64,000 bases of DNA from Eutypa lata (GCA_022661535.1 JAKULF010000007.1:806001-870000); one strand, 5' to 3'. Numbered from the stretch's first letter, positions 44,441-58,014 are shown. The notes: generated by a model from the sequence alone, not told the origin. Translations and numbers: made by a program.

Positions 44441-45133
44441 ACGGCCAGCCAGATAGCTTAGAAGCCATCATATCATAATAGAAAGACCTCTGTCCTGCAT
44501 AAGACAATGCAAATAAATGAGCTGCAAAAACTCAAATCATGGATATACAAATAAATCAATCAACGCTCAGTTCGACGCAGACGGGATGTACGTATGGTAT
44601 GTTTTTCCATCCGTCCGTCATGAACTCTCAAATCAAACCGTATTTCGCTTGCTTGCTCGCTTGCTCTCTCTTTGCTCGCTCGCATGAATTTTATTCAACC
44701 ACTTCTTTCTTTCGTTCAGCCTATGTTCATTCGTATGTTCGTATGTTTTTCCCCTTTTTTGATTTGCCCGTAAGTGTGAACCCTATTTTCTATAGAAAAA
44801 GGAAAAAAGAAGTGTGTGAACTGCAGTTATGCTAGTGCTCATGGACTATATATCTATCAAGAGATACATAGATAGATATAAGATCTGTAGACCAGCACCA
44901 GCATCAGATCGTGATATGCCGGAAATTTTAAAAACCCCGGAATCCAGGTCGAAGAAAGCCCGACGCGGAAGGCAAATTAAAATATCATGTACGTAAAATC
45001 TATTTGTAAAATAGGGGGTGGTTGTGGTAATGGTGGTGGTGAGGCTACCCAGCAGCCGCGACGCGGGTATAACGGCAATGCAATAATGGATGGACGAGGA
45101 GAAGGGAAAAGAAAAAAAAACCAAGTCAAAGAG

Positions 45134-45152
45134 TCGTTCGTTCGTTCGTTCG
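45134..45152. repeat. (TCGT)4 microsatellite
   Basis: Four perfect copies with a degenerate fifth. Confidence 0.85.
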
Positions 45153-45258
45153 ATCGTCATCATTTTTTCATCAATCATCGTAGTGGCGAAGTGAAGTCAA
45201 CTTTGAAGGGCGAAGATGGCGGGAGATCGACTTCAAGATATCGACGAGAGTGGTTCTC

Positions 45259-48200
45259 CTAGAATGTCTCGGATTCTTGGCTGGCTATAGACCGGGGGCT
45301 GCGAGGGCTCGCTGCCGACCGCGGGCTGGCCACTGTGCCGAAAGTGTCTGTATGCATTGGTTAGTCGGGAGAACTTAAAATCAGATTTGCTAGGGGCGGA
45401 AAAGTTATATACTAACCTCGCTTTCGTCTCCTCTCCTCCGCATCTCCATCCGTGGGCGTCATCGCCCTTGGTCCGCTGGGTCTGCGAGTCGGAACTCCCA
45501 AGGCGGCATTGAGGTTTCTGTTCTCAGGCTTGGGACTAGTGGAACGGTAGCTACCGGCGTGAGTCGCCGAGCCGGTGCCATAGCCGCTCTCGACGCTATG
45601 GAAGGGAAGAGGGCTGTGCCTTTTCTCCTGGAGCTGGCTCACACGAGCGTGCTGGGGTGGCGTCTGAATCTCAGACGTTAGGTTCGAAGGGCTGTCAAGA
45701 GGCTCCTTTGGCGGGCGTGGAGGTCCCTGTGCTGCGGGGGACGATGCATCGGCCCAGTTATAGTCGTCACCCTGTCCAGACTGCATGGCGCTGTTGTCGC
45801 TGTATCGGTTGGTGTTCTGGGCAGGGAACCGATGAAGCGATGTAGCTGAGCCGGCCCAGTCGGCTGACCGCGGGGACATCGGCGAATCGTAATCCTGGGC
45901 CGAGTATTCGAGAGCTGTTCTGAAGCGCTCGGTTTGACCGGGACGAGGTTGGGGATGCTGAAGGTTCAACGAGTTCCGGTGTGCCTTGAACTTAGGGTCC
46001 TCGGGAGTATACGGAGCCGCAAGTCCGGGGGCCTGGGAGGTAGGAACATTGGGCGTGTTCTGGTTCATTGAGGTAGCTGGCAAATCTTGAGTGGAAAAGC
46101 CAGTGTGTAGTTTGTCCTCCTCATACATGTCATTCGGCGGATAGTCGTAGTCCCCTAGTTGGGAACCGGAACGCGAATGCGACGGCTGCATATATTCCTC
46201 CTGCTTGCGGGAGTTTCCACTGCTCCGGAAAACCTTGCCAATGCTCGAGGTTGTAGTCTCTGACCAACGCGAGATCTTCGGAAAGAAACTCGAAGAACCC
46301 CTCGACTTATGCTTCTTGCCGTCGTCGGTGCGAGGAGTGTTCTCCTGGCTATGGGATGTATTTTGTTGTGTGGCTGTTTGGGGTGGCGTGGCTAGAGGGA
46401 CTGAGCCGCCACGAGGAATACCCCCACCAGGAGTTGACGGCACTCCACGAGGAGAGTATTCGTTTGTAGCAGTGACATACGTATCCTCAAAATCGTCCTC
46501 GTTATCCTCGGGAACGGTGCTGATACGATGATCCGAGACCTTGCGTTCGTAGCCTTTATTTGACGAGGACCCTCGTGGTTGGGGAATGGATAGGTGACCA
46601 GACTGGCTCGCGTGACTAGCTGTCGATGTTCCGGCATGGCCTTCCGGTTCGTATCCCTTGTCTTGCTCGTATGAAATATCAGGCTGGATGTTCATGCCAG
46701 ATGGTGACCGTGGGCTCATATCATTCCCAGTTCCACCTTGGTGCTTGAGGTCGTCGACATCAGTGAGAAGTTGATTGAGCATATCTTCTATCCTGGCGAG
46801 ATCACTGGTTCCCTTGGCGCTAAGACCCTGGAGGGCGCGCCGGAGGAAGCTTCGCTTCTTAGCAGGCATATCGTCGAATGTGCCGGCTTGTGAGCGCTCC
46901 TGAATAGATCTTCCGCTGCTTCCTGGCAACGGTCGGGGGCCACCAAGGTGACGCTTGACTGTCTGTTCTGTGTTGTCCCTCGTCTCCATAATAATCTGCT
47001 CTTCGGTATCGGCTAGGATCCTCTTGATATCTTCGAATGAGTTGCGCATCTCGGCAGCTGATCTCACAAGGGTCACAAGGATCTCGGTGTCTCTAGCACT
47101 GCGCTGTGCATCGCGTACCATGAGCTGTCCAGATGTTAGTAAAGCTAAGGAGTCAAAATTCTGATCCAAGAATAGACACTTACATGTTCCATCAAAGCAA
47201 TGATGTCCTTCGATTGAATCCTATCGATACCAGTTCCGGTAGACCCATCGTAGAGAGGCGATCCTAGTCCTTGAGACATGCCACTAAGATGTCTCCCGTG
47301 CTTTGCCGAATAGAACGGATCTTCGGCATTGCCAATTGCCTGTTGCTCGGGCATACTAATACCTTTACCCTTAATGTTGGCTCCTTCATTTGGGGCGGCA
47401 GAGATATAGCCTTCGTCGCCACCAGCCAGGCCAGGGCTTCCGGTGTGGAATCCACCTCGGTATGTATTGGACTCGAAGCCGTGTAACATATTTCCATCGA
47501 GGCCAGGAAGGTTTGCGATGGGACTAGTACCCTCATAGGGGTTGGTGACGAGCGTATCCCGCTTTCGTTCGCTAGAAGTCCGGTACCACTCATTGTCGTG
47601 CTCTTGGCTTGGTTGTCGACTATGAGAGGCAGCCATGGCTCCTGCTGCTGCGATCGTGGCAGCAGCGGCAGACTCTGCCATACCAAGGCCATGTGCATTG
47701 CTTCGGCTCGCCTTCGGTGTGACAGCTCGGTCGTATGGGTCAGCATGCTGCCCTGTCGGCGTCCCAAGAGGTTCTTGGACAATAGATGGAGAGTGTATGT
47801 CACTCTGCGCATCATAGCCGTAACCTATTTCGGGCATAGGATGATCTTCGTCTGGGAGGCCACTAGCTCCCATCTTGGGCTGATCATAATCCGAAAGACG
47901 GTCGACACTGTGACGCGGCCTGGCGTCGGGGATGTAGCGATCTTTCGCCCTCTCCTTGAACGAACGGTTCCGAGACACGCCTTCGCCAGTAAAATCCTCA
48001 TTGTTCTTCTCGCGGCTCGGAGAGTGGTGGACTGCATTTTGTCGCTTGAGGGCAGCGGTTGCTGCTTGTTTGAGGGCAGCAGCCGTAATTGCAGCCTCGG
48101 TGGGGGATTGATGCTGCTTGGTTAAGGGAACTTTCTGTCCGTACTCATTGATATCATACTCAAGTACTTCACGAGACGCTGAAGCAGGTCGCTCTTGAGA

Positions 48201-50648
48201 TAGTGTAGGAGATTGTTGACGCTTCTCCGTGGACTTCTTGGTGGGACTGATACCTCTCGAGCCAGACCCTCTCGCAACTTCATCATATGATAGTTGTGAG
48301 TTGCCATATTCCTGGGGAGCACTGGCTGAACCGCTGAGGACAGAAGGGTCGATTGCGGATCCTTCAATAAGTGAGGCTACTGCAGATTCAGGCCCGAAAT
48401 TCTGATGCACCATTTGAGCATTGCCGCTCACATTGCGAACAGCCTGTCCCGAGGCCACACGGTCTAATTCGCTGTCTTCCGTGTAGGTGGTGTTCCTGTA
48501 ATCTAAGCCGGAACTCATGACACTGCTTTCCTCATCGCCGAATCCTCGGTCGTGGTGGGCGGATTTATCCGGTGACGAGAGCTCACTGGCAGTCTGCGTG
48601 ATCTGGGAATTGCGGTGGACGTCGCTTTCACCTTCAGTGAATCCAGATACACTCTGGATAGGACTAAGGCCCCTTCTCTCCTGCTGGTATGGGACGTACC
48701 GCAAAGGAGCAGGTACATCTTGATGGCCGAAAAATGAGTGATTCGGGTCCTCTTCATCTTCATACATTCCGGGTTCAGCCAGGTGGGTCTCATCGTCATA
48801 CTCATCGTATTCATCCCGGACAGGGTCGAGGTGTTGTCGGCTAAACTCTTCCATCTCGGCTTCATCCTGGTATTCCGAAGGGCCCTTGCGAGGAAGGGCC
48901 TTGAGGTCCCCATGCGATATATTAGCATGCTGAGCTCCTAGATGTTGGAGTGTGTGTGCAGGTGACCTCGTCGGGGTTGGTGTGTCGTGCATGGATTCTT
49001 CAGATGCGAGACCGCGGGTGACTTCCCTGACGGGTGTCATTTCTTCACTTGCCGAGTGTGGCCTATCCGTGTCGGCAGACATGATGGATGTTCTTGTCAT
49101 ATCGGAGGGGTTGATTTCACTGGAGAGGGGGAGGGGCATGGGCGGTGCGACTTCATGTTCCGCTTCGTCGAAATCATCCTGGTATGCTTCGTGATGTTCT
49201 CGCTTAGGGTTCTCAGCTCTCCTCCGCCGTCTTTGTCTCTTTTCGTCGACTCTCGACTGTGATCTTAAAGCGGCATCAACAGCTGCAGCGCCCGCAGCAC
49301 CTAGAGCTATATCCCTAGCACGATCACGGCGTGGCGTGTGATCGTCATCATGGACCTCTTCGTCAATCGCAGAGACCTCGTCAATACTGTTTTGCGGAGA
49401 TAGGTCATTCCTAGCTTCTCTATTCCGCCGGTCTTTTGACTTGGTGGAATGTGTTGTGTCGGCGGACTTCCTCTTGGTGGTGGCGGATAATTCATATTCA
49501 TCACGCGAGGCTGATGTAAGACTAGAGAGCGAGTCACGTTGGAGCGAATCGCGATTCTTGCTGCTGCTCTTACTATCTCTTTGGCTACGCTCCCTCTTGA
49601 TAGCGTCCAGTTCCGGAAGAATAAGGCGTCGAATGGCATCTTCGACGGTTTCTAGCAATTTCGGATTGTTGATGGAAACCTTGGATGAAGAGTATGAATC
49701 ATAGGATCGGTGGCTATGTGCTGAGAGTACACTAGACTCGGCACCTGAGACAAGAGATTCCTTGTTGCTCCCTCTGGATTTGCGTCTTGCTGAACTCTTA
49801 GTTTCCGCCTCTTTCTCGCCAATACTGTTAGCCCTGCTTCTAGCTTTGGCTCTTCGTTCATGTTTGCTGGGTTTGTCGACTTCTTCCCTTTCGTGTCGGG
49901 ACTTGCGGTTCAACTTTTCGGCCACACTAGCAACACCAAGAGCGGCTCTAGCATCTGGCCGTAAAGGACTTCTAGTACGTCTCTCCTCTCGTGCTACTGT
50001 TGTTGTATTGCCACCGGAGTTTCCATCTAGAAAGCTATCGGTGGGAATAACAGAGATATCGGACATATCTCCGGGAGGAAGGTAGGAAGATACCTTGCTA
50101 TCGGCAGCAGGAATAAGTGGGCTTGACACTTTTCTGTTGCGGCGACGAGCACTTGGGTCAATCTCAACCTCAATTGGATTACGGGAGACATTTGACTCCT
50201 CGGTAGCCGAGGCGTACGAGTTCATACTCCTTGCGTCTTCGGGGTCCGTCATTTCCAATTCACTCCTGTCAACAGGATTTGTGATCTCTCTCCTATTACT
50301 CGACGATCTCCTTGAGCTTCTCGTCTCGGTAATTTGAATGCGGTCGTTGTCCCCGTGCGTTTTTGAGGGAGTCAAGCGCACACGAACACTTGGTCTCCGC
50401 TCGTGAGATCCTCCCTGACCGTTCTTCCCACCTTCGAAGTACTCAATCAGCAAAGAGGTCTGGGATTTATTGGGACGATGACCGCGGGTCTTTATAGTGA
50501 CGGGGGTGCCGTCGTCGGGAAGGGAGTAGGATGATCGGTCGTCTTCTCCAGGCTTGGAAATATCGGTGGCTAACTCGGTAGGCGATTCGAAGGATTCGGA
50601 TTCTGTTGGGGCGGGTAGAGGGGGTGCTTTCTTCAAGTCGGCGCCCAT
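45259..50648 (-). CDS. Large low-complexity conserved fungal protein of unknown function (3 exons)
   Basis: Exons 50648-47184, 47124-45417 and 45347-45259 sum to 5262 nt (1753 residues). What looks like two separate open frames is one gene joined by a 60-nt intron, with a short last exon coding KR|DTFGTVASPRS...ETF. The first 1100 residues are hydrophilic, rich in Ser, Arg, Glu and Asp, with RRRS- and SRKS-type runs and no recognised domain. The junction region DIIALMEH|LMVRDAQRSARDTEILVTL, followed by an acidic/amphipathic helix (MRNSFEDIKRILADTEEQI), is the most ordered and looks conserved and coiled-coil. A second helical block is LARIEDMLNQLLTDVDDLK. There is no signal peptide or membrane segment. 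It may be a cortical, septal or scaffold protein, but this is a guess from composition only. Confidence 0.85.
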
Positions 50649-51949
50649 CTCTCTATTCCTTAACAGTCAATTACAAGCGCGCGGGGATGCGTCTTTTCAC
50701 GCCTGCCTGCCTGTTCTGTCGTATGGGGGAACTCTTTCAGTCGTATCCCAATCCCAAACTGGCCAAACCAATTCCCCTTCTCGGAATTATTTACCAAGTT
50801 CCGGATACCAAACCAAGCTGACTCCCAGCTCGGATTTGGCCGCGAACCTCGGCGAAAGGAGAAATTAAGACCTGCAAGGAGGGTGGTCTTGCAGGAGAAT
50901 GTCGTCAATAAATGACTTATGAATTAAGACATTGAGGGGGGTTGTAAAGGGGGAAAAGTAAGAAGGGGAAAATAAAAATAAAATATGTTGTGAAAAAGCG
51001 GTCGCGGGGAGGTGGCTGGAGGTCTGGTCGGGTTCAAGTTAGCAGGTGGACCAAACAGAAACCATTGGCGGAAGGAAACCTTGAATGCCTTTTCCTGGTT
51101 AGGATATTGCATGCACAATGGGGCGAATTAACCCAGAATTGCTGTAGTTGCATACGTAGTATGAGAGAGGAGAACCGGAGAGTAAGGAAAGATTGAAAAA
51201 GTCTCCTGTTTTTGTCTTTTTCTTTGGGCAACAACTTTAGGTACGAAGCAGGAAGCTCTCCTCTTGTTGATGCTACCTATGTACCCATGTAAGTGCGCCG
51301 AGTCAACGGCGCAACAAACAGCTATCATATGTACGTACCTACTTAGGTATTCATTGAAAAGGTAGGTAGATAGGATGATAATTAATTATTCAATAGCGAA
51401 ATGAATACCATGAATCTAAGAATGGTATATACGTACGTATTAATCGATTATGTTTGTGTGTTTGAGTTTGCGTATATGTGGATGGTATGTATAAGTATAC
51501 CTGTGGGTATGTAGTAATAGGTATATGCCTCTTATGATGTAGGGACTTTAGGTAGCAGGCAAGTGAAATTGAACGCTAACGAATTGCAATCGGAATAAAT
51601 CAAGTAACTCAGACTACCGGTGCCCGATGCGCCTTGCTACTGAACCAAATATTCCCGATAAAAAAGAAGAAAAGGAAGAAGAAGAAGATAGGTAATGTGA
51701 GGTTTACCAGCAGTAGCAGCAGTGCCCCTCAATACCAATGAAATCTACGAGTGCCACCGAAAATACGGCAGTGCACACTCTCGTCAAATGGAATCAAATG
51801 TATGATGTAGTTAATGTAAGTATGTATGTAGTTAACTACATGTATATGTACAATATGTAGATAATATGTTACGTACGTATGAATTTATGTAGGTAGGGAT
51901 AATTATATGTATGTCAAGTTCTAATAAATCATGAGAGGATTCGAATGCA

Positions 51950-51976
51950 ATGATGATGATGATGATGATGATGATG
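51950..51976. repeat. (ATG)9 microsatellite
   Basis: Nine perfect copies in intergenic DNA. Confidence 0.95.
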
Positions 51977-53499
51977 AATAGCCCTTATGAGGCTTTGCTA
52001 TAATTGTACATACATAAAAAATGGCTGGTAAATCTGTAAAACGGGGCTGGGGTCTGGATGATGCGTTGGCCATGCTTCCAGACCCCGACCAATCACATAG
52101 CAGAACATCCATTTTAGAACTTAGTGGGCTCCAGGTTAGCAGGGGAGTTGTTCTAAGGACTTGAAGTGCGGGATGACGGGTAGGCCAATCGGGCTGCTTT
52201 TCTCGTTTCTTTCTATCATTAACTACATGAAGGTTCGTAGGAGCTGGGCATGCAGCTCAGCCTGATTGAGGGAGAAGGTGGGAAGTGAGAAGTGGAAGTG
52301 GAAGTGGTGGCGTAACTCGGAAGGCACCAAACTTCTATAATTCCTCAATTCGTCACTATATAAATTACGTGGCTTCCTCTGAGGAAGTCATATGCCATTT
52401 CACGCCTAATATATCCTTCCCCATGATCGCAGGAGTTCCTGAGTGAAAGAGAGGTTCGGGTAACTAACCTCTAGATAGCAGGTAAATAAAAAGTGCGGGG
52501 AGCTTGTCTGAAACCCGTCAACTCAATCAATGTTGATATCGACAATCAAGAGTGACATATATTGGGGCCAGCGGGTCCCTCATGTTGGCTCAAGCGTTTT
52601 GGCACGGTGACGGGCTCTAGTCAGACAAACCCCACTGATCAAAAGACCCATTCCAGCGATATCACAGTCCATCTCCAAAGCTTCGAGAGATCTGGCAAGC
52701 TAAGACAAGCGACTAACTCATAGCTAAAACATAAAACGGCACGGATCGATGGCTCAGTCAATAATTCCAGGAGGGGCTTCCCTAGCGGCCTAGAAAGTAT
52801 ATAATTCATTTCTAGGTAGGTAGGTAGTTTGTCACCGAGTAACGAAATTACCGCAAGTGTTTGTTTTCCACGGGCAAACTCGAGGACGAGCTGATCCAGC
52901 TTGAATCATTCATCCTTCGAGCCGCAATCAATCATCGTACATAGAAACAGGCTATATCCTTTCAAGTGCAATTTGAGAAGCGATAATCAGCCATTTGAAC
53001 TCGCCTAATAATTTCACTTCCATCCTAACCGTTCACGGGGTTCGATCCGAAGCTCCTGCTTCGTATACCAAGTCCAATGGCGCGCCTCCGATATCAGGCA
53101 TCTATGTAGAACACCACGCCATGGCCCAAACTGCTGGAACCAAGCCTCATAACCGAACAGCCGAGTGGCAAAAGAAAGGGCTGTGTTATTCATCCACCGG
53201 CGCCCTTCTTAACGAAATAATTATTTTAGGAGGTATATAAGTAGTTAGGCAGCTTGTAAACTCATTATCACCAGGAACCAACAGTTTCCAAGTCTAGCAA
53301 CAAGGTCCGAATACCCATATATTTCACAACCGGCCCCCAAGACGGGCGACCTCTCGGAACAAGGCATTGGGGCACGCCCTTTTCGCAATCGATACCTCCC
53401 GTGAGAAGTCATGGTTCCTCATATGTTATATCGTTATAAATAAATAAATATATATATATACAGACCTATGTAAGATGTAACTATGTATGTATGTCTAAG

Positions 53500-53500
<1 letters not shown>

Positions 53501-53535
<35 letters not shown>
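53501..53535. repeat. (CA)17 microsatellite
   Basis: A perfect CA dinucleotide run of 35 bases. It is followed by a region rich in CACGCA/GTACAT motifs. Confidence 0.95.
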
Positions 53536-53538
<3 letters not shown>

Positions 53539-54918
53539 CGACATGCTACAAACTTGATGATCGACCGGCAGTGTCCTAGCCTCCAGTAGCTAAGTCTGAG
53601 ACCTGCCTGCCGGTCTGCCTACCTGCAGTTCTCGCCGCTGTACATGCGCACCACCACTCACGCACGTAACACACGCACGTACATGCGCACATCTGTATAA
53701 TTACGTGCATGAGGGCACACACACTCGCATATCCTGCTTACTTCGTACATAACTACATACATAGGACTCAAATCGACCACATAACTACCGATGCACCGAA
53801 GTCCACTTTCATATGAAGACAAGTTCACAGGTCCACCTGCGTACATATTCACAAGTGGATAGGTCATTGTTTTTCCAGTTATAGGTAGGTAGATAGGTAG
53901 CCAACAGCAGATGTCACATAGAAGATTAGTATAACTGAAAGTGATTAATTCAAGAAGTGGTTATTACCAATCCCTATTAAGCCCAACTGTCATTCGTCTA
54001 CTCGGATCATCCATCTATGTATGTACATCATGTCTCGTCGATGCTGAAACATGGACCGTCAGAAATGACACCATCCAGGAACAAGTTTTTAAACCACCCT
54101 CCCCATTACCTGCCTACATACTACATACCTACTTCCATATGTCTGTCTGCGTATTTAAAGGTCGTACGTACTCGGTATCTAGAGACTTTCCTCTTCACCA
54201 ACAACCCCGTAAAAGCAAAGCAAGATCGGGCGTCGCCGCCGCCGCCGTCTCCTCCTCGCACAAGAGAACGCGGGCACGCACGCACGCCTGCTGCAGTTAG
54301 CCGTTTTAGTAAGTAGGGAGTGTCACGAGGTCGGCACTTTTTTTTCATTTCCAAGGTTGTCTGTCTTGTCTCTGGACGGGTACCTAATGAATGATGAAAC
54401 ATGCATACCTAGATGTGATGTGTAGTAGATATGAATACGGTGATAAGATGAAGATCAACACGGCGATGATTCATAAAAATGAAATAAAAATGACAATAAG
54501 ACGTCCGTATGCTATTATCTATCTGTACCTCGTATACCGTAAAACAATATACGTATGTCCGTATTTCAACTTGAGCGCCGCCAGCTTCCAAATCCGAATC
54601 TCATCCCCCCTCCCCCCATGCTTAACCGGGTATCCCTTAATAGTAAAAGTCCGACGCTGGTGATAAAAGAAGAAAACAAAAAACAGAAAATGAGTGAGCT
54701 TGATGATGGACCGGCCATCGGATAGCCTCCGTAGTATTTATTTCAACCAACTCCAACTCATGTCGTACAGTTCAAGGAAACGTGATTCATCGTATTCATT
54801 CGCGTGTTCCTATGAATTCCATGCGCAAATAAAAACGCCGTGAATAATTTGTCTCAGCAGCCTGACTGGCATTACCTAGTCTCGTCTCATTTTATCTCAT
54901 CTCATCTTTATTTTACGA

Positions 54919-56367
54919 TCAAAGGCCAGCGATGCTCCTAGAGCCTTTCGGTCCGCGGCTCTTCTTCGGGGAGGACGTATAATCCTCCGACGAGGCGCCC
55001 TTCCTCGGAGCGGACACGAACTGAACCTGCGCGGCACTCAGCAGGTCGCTGACGGCGGGGTTCTCGAGGTAGTGGGCGGCCAGCCCGCCGCCCAGGATAG
55101 AGCGGAGCATCTCGACGCGCGCCGACAGCGACCACGTGTCGATGGTCATGCTGATGTTGTGGACGCGGATGCGCTCGCGGTAGCCGTACTCGCGGAACTC
55201 GCCGTCGTTGAAGTCGACGCGCGACCCGCCCGTGTGTGGGTTGCTGGCCTGGCGCCGCGCCGTCGAGTACCCCGGGCCCTTCCCCCGCTCCAGCGACGTC
55301 AGCACGCTGTTGAAGCTTGCGTGCAGCTGCTTGCGGTCCTTCTTCGACACCGCCTTGGACGACTCGCGTGCCAGCGCCGTCATCCGCTGCACCAGCCGGT
55401 GTTGGTCGTATTGCAGGTTCCATGCTCCCGACGATGCCCCGTTGCCGTTTTCCTCGTCGCCTTCTCCTTCTGCCTCCTCGTACTCGCGCGCCGCTTCGAA
55501 GATCAGCGCGATGTTGATCCCGGCGGCGATCTGCACGGCTGCGTCGGTGCTCTCGAGCTGTTCGGTGAAGGCCTCGAGCGCCTGCTCGCTCTGCGCCTGT
55601 AAATCATCGAGGTGGCTTGCGACGAAGCCCCATGCAGTCAGGGCAGCTGCGACGACGGGGCCGTTATCGGGGGCGTCGACACTATGGCCGTCGCTCTCGA
55701 CGATCTCGACGAGGAAATCCATCAGATCTTCAGCGGCCTCTACCGAACCCCCACCGCACATGACCGCAATGCTCATGGCGTCGATGGCCTCGACCTTGAC
55801 CGACTCCTCGTCCGAGTTCTCGCACGCGCCTTTCAGGCTATTCCACACCTGGTCGTAGACGGTCTCGGACTGCGCTGACAGGATCGTCAGCGTCAGCGCC
55901 TTCAGCGCCGCTACCGTCTCCTCGTGGTTGGCGCCGCCGCGAACACTCCTCAGCAGCGCGGGCACGAGCTCACCGAAGTGGCCCTCGACCTGCTCGGCCG
56001 CGTAGTGGTGTCGGATCAGGTGCGCGTACGCGTTCAGGGTGGACTCGCGCCCCTTCGCACTGCTGCGCTTGCGGTCGAGCAGCTCCGTGATGCGATCCTG
56101 TAGCCTATCCGTCCACGCCGTCGTCACACCATTGTTATCTTCGCCGTCGTCGGAGTTCAGCACCGAGCTGGCGATGCTGTCGTCGTACTCGGAATCGCTA
56201 GCGGCGTCTTCGTCTTCCGATGCGTAGCGGCTGGCGGCCCGCGACCCGGCGCGAGACGGGGCGGGAGATCCTGCTGGCGATCCGCGGGTGGATTCCGGTC
56301 GCGAGCGCGCCTTCCTGGACATCGTCTTCCCGCTCTCGAGAAGGATCTTCTTGCGTAGGTCTCTCAT
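54919..56367 (-). CDS. IFRD (interferon-related developmental regulator) family protein
   Basis: Single exon, 482 residues from the ATG at 56367 (MRDLRKKILLESGK). An in-frame ATG at 56448 would add 27 residues that do not look like family sequence. The N-terminal 90 residues are Ser/Arg/Asp-rich. The IFRD repeat region follows from about residue 70, with TDRLQDRITELLDRKRSSAKGRE as its conserved start. Next come ALLRSVRGGANHEETVAALKAL and FVASHLDDLQAQSEQALEAF, alpha-helical ARM-like repeats. The C-terminal part has LRSILGGGLAAHYLENP. Yeast and animal relatives (Ifh/IFRD1/Tis7 type) bind ribosomes or act in transcription control. The precise role here is unknown. Its codon use is strongly GC3-biased, consistent with good expression. 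Confidence 0.9.
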   Translation of the reverse strand: MRDLRKKILLESGKTMSRKARSRPESTRGSPAGSPAPSRAGSRAASRYASEDEDAASDSEYDDSIASSVLNSDDGEDNNGVTTAWTDRLQDRITELLDRKRSSAKGRESTLNAYAHLIRHHYAAEQVEGHFGELVPALLRSVRGGANHEETVAALKALTLTILSAQSETVYDQVWNSLKGACENSDEESVKVEAIDAMSIAVMCGGGSVEAAEDLMDFLVEIVESDGHSVDAPDNGPVVAAALTAWGFVASHLDDLQAQSEQALEAFTEQLESTDAAVQIAAGINIALIFEAAREYEEAEGEGDEENGNGASSGAWNLQYDQHRLVQRMTALARESSKAVSKKDRKQLHASFNSVLTSLERGKGPGYSTARRQASNPHTGGSRVDFNDGEFREYGYRERIRVHNISMTIDTWSLSARVEMLRSILGGGLAAHYLENPAVSDLLSAAQVQFVSAPRKGASSEDYTSSPKKSRGPKGSRSIAGL

Positions 56368-58001
56368 CGTGTATGGAGATCTTATGTATCTATCTCTCTT
56401 TATGTATTTGTCTAAATGCGGTGTTGGAAAGTTTTGGTTTCGGCGCACTGGTTTTTAATCGTGGGAGGGAAAGTTGCTATCAAGTGGCTGTATCTCTATG
56501 AAATCGATGTATTGTTGTGGTTGTCTGAGCGAATTCCATGAGGATGAGTCGGAAACGACTGATTAAGCCAGTTTAAAATAGAACTTGACTTGATTGTTTA
56601 GCTTATAAGCCACATACAAGGTATGATACCTTGACAATAAGATGGTTTTTACTTTGTTCAAAGGGGGATGGGGAAAGAGAAAATAGGATTGTTTCTATTT
56701 AGAACAATAGGTTTAGGTATGTGGTTAGTATGTATGTATTTAGGGATCAGGGACTATCTTTTGTAGCAGGGAAAGTCAAAATGACGTTGTCTATTAGTAG
56801 TTATTTATGTGCTTTTCGCTTGACCCACGAATAATTTTGCCGCTTTTGTAATCGAAAATCGGGGACAGCTCAGTTTGGACATGTAAGGAAAGTCCGAGTG
56901 AACTCTTTAGGCATGGATGAATGTATGTACATTACTGGTTAGATTGGTATAATTATGTGTGAATTACCAGATTACCAACAGCACATGGGATATTCGGACA
57001 TAACAGCATCATGCACGAAGTCATATGATCCAGTAGTTCTAGGTAGGTCGGTAGATAATACAATTAACTAACTATCCTTTTAGTTTCAGCAAAAGGAATA
57101 CTATCAGCTATCTAACACGTCAAACAAGAAGAGAGCTACTTGCCTGATGTGAAGGATGTAGCATATCTCTTCTCCATGCCCAGGCTGCTAGGTACGAATG
57201 AGAGCACTGAAAACACAAGAAGCCAGGAAGCCCGCCAGCATGATGCAAACACATCATCGTCACAAGCCCACAGGACCCCTCCGTTAGGGCCCAAAATGAC
57301 CCGATGAAGTCAAGAGTGGGACTTCTAACCCTAGACTGTGCCCGTACGATTTCCCGCTAGAGAAAAACACGGTTTAACTAAAGCAGACAGGTTCCAGTTT
57401 CCTTAAGTGGCACTAAGCTTGATCGGGAAAACGTGTACAATGATTAGTTATCTTGGAGCTTGGGAGCTGCTGGCTTGCTGGCAGCTCCGGCCGTGTTCAT
57501 CAGCAACCACTTTTGTAAACTCCTGCGTCTTTAAACTCCCTGATTCTTCTGTCAAGACCTCGAATTTAAACTTAGCATTAATGATTCACTTTATATATTA
57601 AATGTAACATGTTTCATGATGTTATATCAATTTATACGGGTCGTAAGCTAATGAAGATAGTCCTCACATACACCAAAGGATTGATTCCCTTCCCGTCAGC
57701 CCGTCTGGGATCACCACTCTTGTGAAACATTTGAGTTACACGGAAAGATTTCTAAGCAGATAAACATAGCTAGGCAGGTTTATTATACCAATGCCATATA
57801 ATCATATTTTTACTTTTATCGATGCAATATATTGGAAGCAATACATATGTACCTCGGTAGACTGACTGTTGAAAAGTCCCGTAATTGATTCCAGCTGCAG
57901 CAGCTGCAGCTACATACCTACGCCCCGTTGGTAAGAGACAATTAAGTGCAATATGCCTAATAGCCAATGGACTTGAGAGTAGTATGCGAACCAATAGTAT
58001 G

Positions 58002-58014
58002 TACCTAGGTACCT
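58002..58014. repeat. TACCTAGGTACCT palindromic motif, copy 1
   Basis: A 13-mer whose first ten bases (TACCTAGGTA) are a perfect palindrome. It is identical to the copy at 58159-58171. Confidence 0.6.

Larger units (their letters stand above)
43701..45258. other. Microsatellite-rich 3' flank
   Basis: No gene is seen. It contains several tetranucleotide repeats, listed separately, and probably the 3' end of the transcript of the large gene that follows. Confidence 0.5.
50649..54918. other. Long intergenic region with microsatellites
   Basis: About 4.3 kb lie between the starts/ends of two minus-strand genes. There are only short open frames. They include an ATG repeat, a CA repeat and many TAGG/TACC-type short motifs. 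The left end is the promoter and 5' leader of the large gene, and the right end holds the IFRD gene's 3' flank. Confidence 0.55.

Noticed and set aside
47145..47169. Two separate genes at 45412-47169 and 47145-50648
   Set aside because: A canonical 60-nt intron (47183-47125) joins them in phase, and the sequence on both sides forms one continuous helical segment.
53020..53050. GGTTCGATCC resembling a tRNA T-loop (B box)
   Set aside because: No A box, anticodon stem or acceptor pairing can be found at the right distance.
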